A stretch of 64,000 nt of DNA from Euglena gracilis (taxonomy: Eukaryota > Euglenida > Euglenophyceae > Euglenales), in assembly GCA_039621445.1 (NCBI GenBank), contig CP154955.1:45531540-45595539 (forward strand), written 5' to 3'. Below the pieces are notes generated by a model. That model was not told where the DNA came from. It saw nothing but the letters and a program-made list of their open reading frames with translations, and did no database searches. Each line of letters opens with the position of its first letter. Position 1 is the first letter of the stretch. The translations under genes and the position numbers were made by a program. Of this stretch, positions 1-22,412 are shown one piece after another.

Positions 1-91
1 GGGGGTGACAATTTCCCGGGGTGACAAATTGGCCGGCACAGCCAGGGGTGACAATTGCCCGGGGGCGTCAATTGCCCGGGGGGGGGGGGGT
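1..91. mobile_element. Right end of a GACAATT-type element (cut by the window edge)
   Basis: It shares its repeated GGGGTGACAATT and GGGGGCGTCAATTGCCC blocks with 29084-29525. Confidence 0.55.
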
Positions 92-1339
92 ATAATAATA
101 ATATTCATATAATAATATATAATAATGTATAATAATAATGTATTTTAGGGGAAATTTTATCATTTTTACAGAGGAGGGGGACGGGGTGCAGACACCCCCT
201 CCCAACGTCAATGGGGGTGGGGGTGGTCCGGACCCCTTACCTCCCGGGGGTAGGGGGCAGGGGGGGGGGCGTCCGGACACACCTTTCCCCCTCCCACCAA
301 CCTCAAAACCGAAGGGCCTCCCATCTATCCCTGGACGGACTGGCGCCATGGCCAGTACGTTGGGGCCAGGACTGGATCAAGGCCTTTGGGCAAATGGGGT
401 GAAAATTGGCCCCGTTGGATGAAATTCAAGGCAATATCCAATGGTTACAGGGGAGGCAAAACTTACAGTGTACAGAAATTAAAAAATGGTTTGGCAAAAA
501 ATTCGGTTTTAGATTTGGTAAGATTTGGTATTCAACCACTTCTTAACACTTTTTTTTTTGCCATGTGTAAGTAGTTTTGCACATGATTTTCATTGAGTAA
601 ATTGAACAAATTCTGGCTATTTTTTTGCCTGAAAAAAGCTGTAAATATTCGCCAACATTTGTGCATTTTTTGTCATTTTGGGCTGAAGCTTCACAAAAGA
701 GGGTGGTCGAAAATTATGGCAAAAATTATGATTAGACTTGGGAATTTCACCAAAACTCTTGTCCACCGTAATTTTCGTCCGCCCTGTGAAAGAACCTGTG
801 GCAGATAGCATAAGGAACGCCCCGGCCACCGCTCACCCATACACCTGGCCTCGGTCGGCTGATGTCCGCCACGGAGCCCAGGCACCGCCCCGCCACAGAT
901 GCCCTGCGAAGACACATCGGACGTGCTCTCCGGGACGCAGCCAGAATGCAATCCAGTCGACGTTGTTGGGCCCAGTTTTTTTTTTGTTAAATCTGATACC
1001 CATCTGGGGGGGGGGGCAGAAACATGGGGTGGGGGAGCAGGAGAAGGGGTCGTGGGAGGGTGAAAACCAATCAAAAACCTCCCACAAGAGGTCCATTTTA
1101 TTCGCCATTTTCCCACCCTGCCGTTTTCGTCCCATTCTGAAACTTTGGGGCTTCTGGAACAAAAAATTCTCCAGGTTGCCACTGGATCCCCATTGTTGTT
1201 TTTTTTGAAAATCAGCCTGGTTGGGCCGTTTCTTGAGATATGAGGCTATTCAACGATCTGAAACTCTCGGCACATCCCTCTGGCTACGGGGGGGGGGGGG
1301 GGAGAGCCGGGGGTCCTTGTTGGTGGGATTGGCTTCGGT

Positions 1340-1427
1340 GGCGCGGTGGGCGAACGCACCACTCCTCCGCATTGTGTGTGGCCGTGGCAAAGAGGGCCAC
1401 GGAGGTCAGCAGTGCTGCAATGCGCAT
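1340..1427 (-). CDS. Possible first exon of a secreted protein
   Basis: From ATG at 1427 the minus strand reads MRIAALLTSVALFATATHNA, a clear signal-peptide pattern, followed by EEWCVRPPRHR. The 3' border is not fixed; GT dinucleotides near 1350-1356 and a C-run element just downstream would suit a splice. Fragments at 830-1000 are open in several frames and could be later exons, but none matched a family. The WCV after the signal resembles the start of an X8 carbohydrate-binding domain, which is too short a match to rely on. Confidence 0.35.
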
Positions 1428-1722
1428 TTGACTCCACACATCACCAGCCAGTGATCTGCAGCTGAGCAGACGATCCACTCCACATGCGTCACACAGGCGA
1501 ACCTGCGCAGCCGAAAAGAGAAGCGAAAAGGTATCCAATCATCAACCGCACGCCACACGGCCTTGGCAAAGCTGAATCCAAAGCGGGAACGAGTGTGAGG
1601 CGAAACGCCAGCCCACCCCGCAGTGGGCTTTGCGCATTGGCCACCCCAGGCCAGGCTGCCAGGCCACCCCCCCCTCACCACCCTGGTATAGACGGGCACA
1701 AGAAGGCGAGTAGAGAGAGGAG

Positions 1723-1990
1723 CAGGGCGTTCCTTAAGGAAATAAATAAAAAAAAACTTGGCTGTCCCAGCACATTCAATGCAAAATCCACAGGAAAGAT
1801 GGGCAAGGACATTTGGTGTTTCCTTGGCAAGAACAGGTCGACACCGGGAAAAGAATTGATTCCCCTCATCCTTGGATCATCGCCGATCCACCCAAAACGT
1901 CAAAAATGTGTTTTCGAAGTTTGATTTTCGCTGTTCAAGCCCCAGTCCTCTTCCTCCTCAAGGGAAAAGAAACTTTCTCGTCCCTCCTGT
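1723..1990. mobile_element. Diverged copy of the GGCGGT MITE subfamily
   Basis: Starts CAGGGCGTTCCTTAAG and carries the CCCAGCACATTCAATG and CCACCCAAAACGTCAAAA blocks of the 18644 and 63115 copies. The right end and target duplication are decayed. Confidence 0.6.
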
Positions 1991-3589
1991 TTCGAGGCGT
2001 TTGATGCTGGAATTGACCAAAAATTTGAACAATCATAACATGGGGATGTGTGCCCATGGTTTCTGCTTCTGATGGCATTTGAGAAATGAATAAATGGACA
2101 CATGCTTAAACAGGAGCTGACACAAAACATTATTTTTCATTGATACATCAGAATAAGCTGTTTGCGGTACTTATCCGCAGTTGGACGACGAACGTCTCTC
2201 GAGTTTTATCTGCAGTTTTCCGTAGCTATCTGAAAAATCCAAGGAAGGCTCAAATACAAAAGAAAGACAGATTAAATGTCATTCAACCTTTGAGATGTCC
2301 AAATACCACAATGAATCAGATTGCAGTGCATCTAATACAAGTGCATGCAACACACATGCTGATTTTCACTCATGTGTGAGACCCCTCCCCCTTAATCAAA
2401 AATCCTAAGTCTTGGCCCACGCTCTTTCAAAGGAATGGCTCCTCTCAAGAAGAGGCCCCAACACAGCTGCCCAAAATGAGCGGCCATTTTGGGGTTTTGT
2501 GTGATTTGCAAATGGAGAATTCGGGGGGGGGGACACATGGCGTAAGGGTAACATCTTTTCTCTGGGCCTTCAGAAAAATTACGTTAATATGGTCGTGCAC
2601 TGCACACATGCGCAGTGCGCAGCCAGAGCACATGTACGCAATGGCCATATCCGTTGCGCACATAACTGTTCCGTATCCAGCTTTGGCTGGAGCTGCTCAC
2701 CTGAAGCAGGGGAAATCTTGCATTCGCCCGGAGGGCAGATGCCCCCAGGTTTCCCGCCCTTCTCAAAAATGCAGGCGTCACTCTCCGTCCAGTCAGCAAT
2801 GGGAAGTGCCCCCTACTCGCGACCAGGGGTGCAGGATTCTCGCCTTTGATAAAATGACGAATCGGAAAAACGAATATTTTTCCAGTGCGACGCTCACAAC
2901 CGTCGTCCGAATCCGTTGATTGAACGCAATTGTGAGTGGCGGCTTCCGAAGGGCTTCCACTCCTTCTCCTTCCCCCGCTCGGCAGCTTGCTGGTTGCACA
3001 CATCCCTTTAAAGACAGGCAAAAAAAATAAAGATATATTTATATATGGAGGAAAATATGGGGCTCCAAAGAGCAAATTACGTGGCAATCTGTGATTGGAG
3101 TTGCTCTTGGCAAGTGTTGAAAAACACCGGTGGTGTAGGGGCCTTTCTGTGTATTGGGGGGGGGGCGGTCCTTCAGGGAGCGGTCCTTAACTAAGAAAAA
3201 AAAAGAAAAAATCCCGTCCCTTACAGGACCGCCCTGGAGGGGAGACAGGGATACCAATTCGCTACTGGGTTTCAAGGAAAGGACGTTCTGTGGCAGGATG
3301 CTTAAGAGCTCAGGGATTCTGAAGACCACGGGGAGGGGTACCCCCCCCCCCCCCCTGGCCAGCCCCTACGGCATCCCTTGGACAACAGGTGAACCTTTGG
3401 CGTCGGCGCCGAGAAGGCGCTGGAATGCGACATACAGAGGACAGAACGATTGTGAGATACAGCCGACATGGTGGAGGGTGTGACGGGGAGGACTGTACCT
3501 GGTGGCAGAGACGAGAGGTCGAAAGGGAATAAATTTGAGCTAAAAGTCCATCTTAGGCAGCCAAATTCGCACTTAAGGGTTTTCCCTTT

Positions 3590-4240
3590 AGAATTTGCGC
3601 CTTTGCGCAAATGCGCAAACTCTACCAAATTCCTGGACCCTGTACCCTGAGGCACGGAACACAATCTATGAACTGTGACACCCTACTATTGGAGGGGATT
3701 AACTCCCAGTAGTTTGGTGCAAATGCTGCTTACCAAGTGACATGAACAGGGCTGAGGGTGAGATTGGTGCTGTTGTACAAGTCAGTTCAGTAGTATCCAA
3801 GTCAGTTCAGCCAGCCTGTCAGCACCATTTCCAAGTGTTGTAACAAGGGGTGTGTGCCTTTCTCGTGTTTGATTGGATACTACCGCCACCGGTAAGAACA
3901 CACGGAGCCTCATTAGATCACACACCACAGACTACTTCAGCCAGCCGTCACGCAAAGCCGTCACGCAAAACATTGAAAATGAAAATACATGTTTATGGGC
4001 GTAAATGCGCGCACAAACAATTTTTTTAGTGCGCGCATTTGCGCAAATGCGCAAACCAACATAGTTGTGTTTATTTGCGCAAATGCACCCACAAACATGA
4101 AATTTTACTTCCCATGTTAAAAGACGCCAATGAGGACCATCACCCTACGAAGTTTTAAAACGTGATGGGCATGTTGGTGCGCGCAATTGCGCAAATAAAC
4201 ACAATTACATTTGTGCGGGCATTTGCGCAAAGCCAGTCAG
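3590..4240. repeat. Cluster of TGCGCAAATGCGCA palindromic motifs
   Basis: At least six variants of TTTGCGCAAATGCGCA in this stretch, often followed by AAATAAACA. More copies lie at 5282-5590, 6095-6122, 6722-6742 and 46905-47035. Confidence 0.7.
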
Positions 4241-4254
4241 TCACTACAGAGGGC

Positions 4255-4490
4255 CGGCCACTCAGAAAAACGGCCACTTTCCAGTCACTTTAGGCCATTT
4301 TAGGCCAAAAAAATTTTTCCCGGCGCCTTTGGCGCCGGGGTCACTCAAGCCACTTTTGCCCACCCCTGGCCGACCCCCCGGGGGGGGGGGGGTCCGGGCC
4401 CAAAACCAGTCAATCGCTCTGAAAAAACCAGTCAGTCACTCCCCCCCGGGGGGGGGGGGACAGTGCTTAAAAAATTGTCTGCACCAGTCT
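4255..4490. repeat. G/C-run repeat block shared with 35060-35370
   Basis: The shared order is CGGCCACTTTCCAGTCAC, a TTTTCCCGGCGCCTTTGGCG-type hairpin, CAAGCCACTTTTGCCCAC and AACCAGTCA repeats. Its right end GTCTG follows CTTAAAAAATT, like a CAG...CTG element, but the left end was not located. The + strand frame after it (4501-4620) is Ala-rich and unassigned. Confidence 0.6.
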
Positions 4491-4672
4491 CACACCCCGG
4501 TTGCGGGGTATAACGTGGCCGCTAAAGCTGGGTGTTGTTGCACCGAGCAGGTGGATGCCGGTCTGGTGGGTGCTGAAGCATCAGCAGCTGATGTGGCTGC
4601 GGCAGCGGAGGCCAGGCCCTAGGCCAGCGGCAGGGCCTTTGGGACCCAAAAATTGGTGCGGGTGGACGTGTA

Positions 4673-5075
4673 AACCCCCCCCCATTTATAACGACCCGTC
4701 GTTATCCGACTTTTGAGTTGGTGGAAAATCCAAAGGGGGTCGTTATAAATGGGGGGTCGTTATAAATGGGGGGTCGTTATAAATGGGGGGGTTACCCAAA
4801 GTCGGGGTATTGAGACCTTGTGTCTGAAGTTTTCTGTGTCCCTTACAGCCATGTCTCCTCTCCCCACACTCCCCGCACCCTCTAAGCAGCTGTCTATCCG
4901 CTCGTACTTCAAATAACCCGTCCGAGCACGAACGCTCATGTGTCTTTCCGCGCTTTGCTTGCAGCTTCCCGACATGGGTCGTTATATTTCTCAAACTGGT
5001 GGAATTCTCCGAATGGGTCGGAATAAATGGGGGGGGGGTCGATATCAGAGGGGGGTCGTTCTAAATGGGGGGGTT
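4673..5075. mobile_element. TA-flanked element with CATTTATAACGACC ends
   Basis: TA, then AACCCCCCCCCATTTATAACG at the left and CGTTCTAAATGGGGGGGTT before TA at the right. GGGGGTCGTTATAAAT is repeated three times at 4734-4790. The same terminal motif occurs near 54385 and 57063-57136. Confidence 0.65.
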
Positions 5076-5281
5076 TACCGTTACCGGGTGTCTGCGCACC
5101 CACCTTTCGGAGGTCCTCTGTCTCCATCTTTTGTAGGACCTGTCAATGGTCCAAAAACGGCACAATAACACCACATGCCGGAGGAGACGGTGTGGTCATT
5201 TGGGTTGAAACCATTCAGAAGCCACTAAGGGTAGCATTAGGAGGGCCAAATGAAATCACCTTTTACTTCTCCATTGGTTGT

Positions 5282-5590
5282 TCATTTGCGCATTTGCGCG
5301 CACCACGTTGTTTTTTGGGGCGCAAATGCACAAATAAACTTAGCAAATTGGGCAATTTCTTCATGCAGTTTATTTGCGCATTTGAGGCAACAAACAATGC
5401 GATGCGCGCAAATGCGCAAATGAACCACATCTGCTGTTGGTGTTTGACGGTTGTGTTTCTGTCACACCACCCTTCTTTGTGTTTATTTGCGCATTTGCGC
5501 AAATAAACACAGAACATGTTTGTTGGCGCATTTGCGCAAATGCCCGATAAACATAATTTGTGTTTGTGTGCGCATTTGTGCCCATGAGCT
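5282..5590. repeat. Second cluster of TGCGCAAATGCGCA motifs
   Basis: About eight copies, several as perfect inverted pairs (GTTTATTTGCGCATTTGCGC). They are irregularly spaced, so this is not a simple tandem array. Confidence 0.7.
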
Positions 5591-5725
5591 TGCGCGTTGA
5601 CAAACAGTGTGACAAACCCACCAACTGGACGGCCCGTTGGTCTGCGCACTCACAGCTCCTTTGTCATGCCGTTTTCGAGGGCGTCAGTTCATGGGTAATA
5701 AAGCCCAATCCTTGAAGGACATGTT

Positions 5726-5882
5726 CAGGCTTCTTTTTAAGACCCCCCCGGGGGGGGGGTCCCCCCCACCCACCCAGGGTGGCACGGGACCCCCGGGGGG
5801 GGACCCCAAAAATCGGGCCCGTTATTCAAAAAATTTTCGGCGCTTCGCGCCAAAAAGGTATACCCGGCGCCTCGGGCGCGGG

Positions 5883-5915
<33 letters not shown>

Positions 5916-6053
5916 ACCCCCCCCCCACCCCCCCCCCCCCCCCCCCCCCGGGGGTCCAGCCGCGGACCCCCCGGGGGGGGGGGGTCCAGCCGCGGACCCA
6001 CCCACCCACCCACCCCCGGGGGGGGGGGGTCAGGTGACTTAAAAAGAAGCCTG
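5726..6053. mobile_element. CAG...CTG MITE with perfect 8-bp target duplication
   Basis: Terminal inverted repeat CAGGCTTCTTTTTAAG with the mirrored GAAGCCTG end. It is flanked by GACATGTT at 5718-5725 and 6054-6061. The interior is G/C runs plus a CGGCGCTTCGCGCC hairpin, shared in opposite orientation with 63515-63773. Confidence 0.85.
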
Positions 6054-6536
6054 GACATGTTTATGTTTAATTGCACAAATAAACATAAACATGTTCGTGC
6101 GCGCATTTGCGCAAATAAACACAATTTTGTCCTTCCAGTGTTGGGCTTCTTCTGCTGGGTTCTTTGCCACACAACTGGTTGTGCAGATCCTGGGTATAAG
6201 CCGGGTGGAAGACACCCATCCCCCTCATTCCCTATGGACCCTATTTCTTCCCCCCTGCGCTTCCCTTGCCCAACACCCCACACTTACCTTCCTCTCACTG
6301 CGTCCCTCCTTTCCCCCTCAGTCACACCACCCCCCCGGCCTCCCCGCGCTTTGAAAAACAGCCCCAAAACACCACAGCAAGGCGTCGAAAGCAAAGAAGT
6401 CCGGCAAAAGCCCACGACGCACACCGCCGGCAGCTCGGGCACACCCGGGGACACAGCCGAAAGAAGCAACAAAGGGCAGTAAAGGTCCCGTTCCTTTGGT
6501 GCTTTTTTATTTTTTTTCAGTGTGGGCGGGCAAGGT

Positions 6537-7460
6537 ACCGGGGGTTTCGACGTACAAAGTCCATTTTCGGACACCCCAAAAATCACCATTTTATTGCCAA
6601 AGTCCCGGGCGTCATACCGCCAAAATTATAATTTTGCACATTTTTTGCACTCTTTTGTCAACGTGTTTTCAAACCCCCCTGACCTTCACAGCCGAATCAA
6701 AGCAGAATCAAAAAAATCGTAAATTTGCGCAAGTGCGCAAATAAAAATAAAAAACTTAACTTAAGTGCGAATTAGGCCGCCTAAGTCCCGGGGGTTTCGA
6801 CGTACCCCCCCCCCCCCATGTCCAATGACCGGTAACCTGTGACCTCTGACCGGGGGGGTGGTCATTGGACATGGGGTAGTGACCAAAAGGGTGTCCTCTG
6901 ACCGGGGGGGGGGGGGTGGTCGTTGGACATGGGGTCAAAAGAAAGTTGGTGGGCACCCGGGTCCCTACCCACCAAGAATGCCCAAATTTTCCCTTCCGGC
7001 GCTTTGCGCTGAAAATTTGGGCAATTTTGACAAATTTTTGTCCAAAAAGTGTCAAAAATGGCATTTTGGCCAAATTTTTGGCAAATTTTTTGGCAAAATT
7101 TTTCGTCCTGGCGCTTCACGCCGGGATCAAAAATTTGGTCAAACCTCCGAAAAGGTGTCCTCTGACTGGGGGGGGGGTGGTCATTGGACATAGGGGGGTT
7201 GTTGGACATAGGGGGGGGGGTACAAAGTCCATTTTCGGACACCCCAAAAACAGCATTTTTTTGCCAAAGTCCCGGGGGTCATACCGCAAAATCAGAATTT
7301 CACTCTTTCATTTCATTTTTTGCACTCTCTTGTCAACGTGTTTTCAAACCCCCCTGACCTTCACAGCCGAATCAAAGAAGAATCAAAAAATTCGTAAATT
7401 TGCGCAAATGCACAAACAAAAAGAAAAAGCTTAAGTGCGAATTAGGCCGCCTAAGTCGAA
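6537..7460. repeat. Tandem duplication of a roughly 250-bp unit, second copy split by a MITE
   Basis: Both units run from GGGGGTTTCGACGTAC to AATTAGGCCGCCTAAGTC (6539-6787 and 6789-7457) and share the block AAAGTCCATTTTCGGACACC. The second is interrupted at 6806-7219. Confidence 0.8.
6806..7219. mobile_element. Poly-C/poly-G MITE with TA duplication and a nearby empty site
   Basis: It begins with a C-run plus ATGTCCAATGACC and ends with GGTCATTGGACATA-type repeats and a G-run. The flanking sequence CGACGTA/TACAAAGTCC is uninterrupted at 6548-6562 in the neighbouring tandem copy. A related element lies at 42033-42395. Confidence 0.85.
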
Positions 7461-7528
7461 GGACATTCCACCACCAGTTTAGGGTTGCCAGGATTGGGTT
7501 CAGCCCTGGCGATAGGGGGGGGGTCAGG

Positions 7529-19195
<11,667 letters not shown>

Positions 19196-19590
19196 GCGGG
19201 GCGGCACATACTTCGCTGGATAACAATCTGCGAGAGGGCCGAGCCCGATCAAGTCGTTCCGCGCTGTAAGTGGAACGAAGAAAAAAGTCGGCATGGGTGG
19301 CACAGCGCAGGGGGGGGGGGTGCATTTTTTTTGAAGGCGCCATGAAACAAAGCCTGGAAATTTCTTCCAAACTTACACCTGAAAAAATACCCCTGGCACG
19401 GTGGTCAGGGGAGATTCTGTCGGGACTGTGCCACCAAAGGGTGTAGATCATTGGCTTCAAAAAAACCACTTTTGGCCAGCAGACAGCAAATAATTAATAA
19501 TTTCCCGCCTGGTAGCGGCGCACTTGCCTGGCCTGGAAGATGGTGTTGCTCCTGGTTGGGCTGGCTCTGGTTCGATGGTGAGGGCAAGAG

Positions 19591-21514
19591 CAAGCACCTA
19601 TAGTTGACACCCCGATTTCTGCCATTTTCGGCCATTTTCGGCCATTTTCGGCCATTGTCGGCCATTTTCGGCCATTTTCAGCCATTTTTTCCCATAGGTG
19701 GGGGTAAAATTACCTTAAAATCCTTTCATACCAACAATGCATTTGATCATACATGCAACGTGAAAATAGTTGTGAGCAACAAATCAAGCCAACACATCCA
19801 AAAAGGTCCGTTTGGAATGGGTGCTCAGGGATTAAAGAGGTCCAAAAAAATTGGTTGCAATATCGTGAAAAATCTAAATGGCACAAATCCATCACTTCAA
19901 AGAAGCCTTGATGTTAAATTTCATCTGTAATGATGAGATGATCATCCGTCTGGATGTGGCAAAATTGGGAGAAAGTGCGCTCGGCTTGAGCTCAGAGCAA
20001 AAGCAAGCAAACATGTGATCAGCACATAATGTTGAAATATTGACATCAAATGCACTTACCCAATTGCCCAATGTCTGCATCTTGTCCAGCATATGCATCT
20101 TGTCCAGCATCTGCATCTTGTTCAATATCTGCATCTATTTTTTTTCTGTTGGAGAGGACCGGGGGAATGGGAGGGCAGGTTGGAGGGGAGGAGAGGGAGG
20201 GCACCTGGCCGGGTTTGGGGAGAGGCTCCGCACGGGATGCTCGCCCACCCGCAACCGGCCGGGCCTACGGGGCTCGGGATACCAGCCCGAATGAGCCGGG
20301 GTTCGGGACACCTGTCGCTCCGCGCGGCATGGGCCTCCTTGTTGGCGTTGTTGCCGTTGCTTGGGCTGCACCAGCTGCTACGATGATGACGATGGTGGCG
20401 GCAACTGCACCGCCTCCGCGTAGGTTGGGGGCGAAGGCGATGAGCTGGTGGGGTGTATGTAGGTGGGAGGCGGACTGCTTGGCTGCCTCTGCCGCGATGA
20501 ACGACTCCGCCGCCGGCGGTTTGGACCCTCGGGTGGGTCTCAAGAATGGCGTTGATATCCTTGCTCGGGATCGGCAGCTGCATAGATGGCCAGCCGCAAG
20601 CCGTCGAGCTGCTCCTGAATGATGTGTAGAGCGTCGAGCAGCGTGTGTAGGGAGGGGGTGATTGGAGGATTGTAGGGAGAAACAGAGAGGGTGCGCTGCG
20701 CACTCCCAGTGCAGGAGGATCTAATGGGTTTCATAGCTTCGGGCTTCGGGCTTCGGGTCCTTGGTCTTCTTGGGGTGGGGGCACCGAGAGAGTGAGGGAC
20801 GGTGGGGCCCCGGAGAGCTGTGGGGGTGGTTGCCAGTCCAGGGGCATGGAATGTGGGCCCGGGAGTGAGGGGGACCGGGAAGGGGACCGGGAACGTAGCG
20901 GACGTAAATGGGAACGATGCATTTTGCTAGGTTGGGAGAAATGACGCAAAATGGCCGGAAATGTCATAAAATGAGCTCATATTGACTCAAATTAGCACAA
21001 TACTTGCCAAATCAGTGCAAAAAACCTCAAAATCAGCAAAAATTGATCCAAAAATGGCCAAAATGGGCGTAATACTGGAGATTTGTGGAGAAATTATCCC
21101 AAAAATGGGTTTTATTCTTCAAAAAATACAAAAAAAATGCCAGCATCGCCCTTGTCACCAAAATTTTCTGAAATGTCATCAAAACATTCAGCTTTGGCCT
21201 AAATGACCCTTTCGGAGGTGGTTCTTTGAGCAGCATGTGTTGCAGTGCCAGGCATAATGGCAGGAGAACAGAGGCTGCACAGAGACAAGAATCAGTCGCA
21301 CTGGAAATCGCCCCTCAGGTGTTGGGCAAAGCTGTTGGGCAAAAAAAACTCGAAAAATTTTGCAATGATTTTTTTCTCATTTTCGGCCATTTTCGGCCAT
21401 TTTCGGCCATTTTCGGCCATTTTCGGGACCCCCACCTATGGAGCCCAAAATTTCATTTTCGGCCATTTTCGGCCATTTTCGGCCATTTTCGGTCATTTTG
21501 ACTATAGGTGCTTG
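19591..21514. mobile_element. 1.9-kb CAA...TTG element with perfect 8-bp target duplication
   Basis: Ends CAAGCACCTATAGT and ACTATAGGTGCTTG; flanks GGCAAGAG at 19583-19590 and 21515-21522. Subterminal arrays of a TTTTCGGCCA 10-mer lie at 19618-19690 and 21378-21495. The terminal sequence and duplication size are hAT-like. The core contains GC-richer, coding-like sequence at about 20150-20970. Confidence 0.8.
20150..20970. other. GC-rich cargo inside the 1.9-kb element, possibly captured exon or gene remnant
   Basis: On the minus strand one frame reads SLHTLLDALHIIQEQLDGL, an amphipathic helix pattern. Another frame holds a hydrophobic run AATIVIIVAAGAAQA near 20365. No family was recognised and both strands are open in places, so coding status is unproven. 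Confidence 0.2.
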
Positions 21515-22038
21515 GGCAAGAGAACTAAAATGCCAAACTAGGGGTCCCTGAGGGGTTTTTGCCCCCCCCCCCCCCCTCAGGGATAGCTGCCTAATGCTCT
21601 GGGGAAGCATCGAGGAAGTGACCCATCATACCTCACCCCTGGGCGCTTGGCCCGGACCATGATCGAAGGTGAAGCCAGGGGGCCACCTTTAGGCCAACTT
21701 TAGGGGGGAAGTTTGCATGTAAGGAGGAGGGGGGCCAAACTCCTTGGGGGGGGGGAGGGACCCAAACTTTTAAACACCAGTGGTGGAAGCAGTCGAACTC
21801 TCTCAAACCACAAAGCATGTTGACCTGCTCTTGATGTCTTCACGTGGCATTTTCCAAGGCTTGCTGATGCCGCAGTCGCAAACAATCCCGCAGACGTCGC
21901 AAGCCACTGGAGGCGTCACAGCGGTTGAGATGGCAAGCACGCAAATGCTTGCAATTGAACATTCAGATCCACCGTCCTGTCCACCATCACCCCTCAACCG
22001 TTTATTGATAAAACACAAAAAACATATACATATATATG

Positions 22039-22129
<91 letters not shown>

Positions 22130-22174
22130 GGATAGATAGATAGATAGATAGATGGATAGATAGATAGATAGATG

Positions 22175-22209
<35 letters not shown>

Positions 22210-22214
22210 GGATG

Positions 22215-22289
<75 letters not shown>

Positions 22290-22380
22290 GGATGGATAGA
22301 TAGATGGATGGATAGATAGATGGATAGATAGATAGACAGATAGATAGATAGATAGATAGATGGATGGATAGATAGATGGA

Positions 22381-22412
<32 letters not shown>

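Noticed and set aside
4501-4620. Ala-rich plus-strand frame as an exon
   Set aside because: Both strands are open, no family resemblance, and the stop follows at once; composition alone is not enough.
5637-6482. 281-codon Pro-rich frame
   Set aside because: It runs through the C-runs of the MITE at 5726-6053; no family match, and homopolymer length is unstable.
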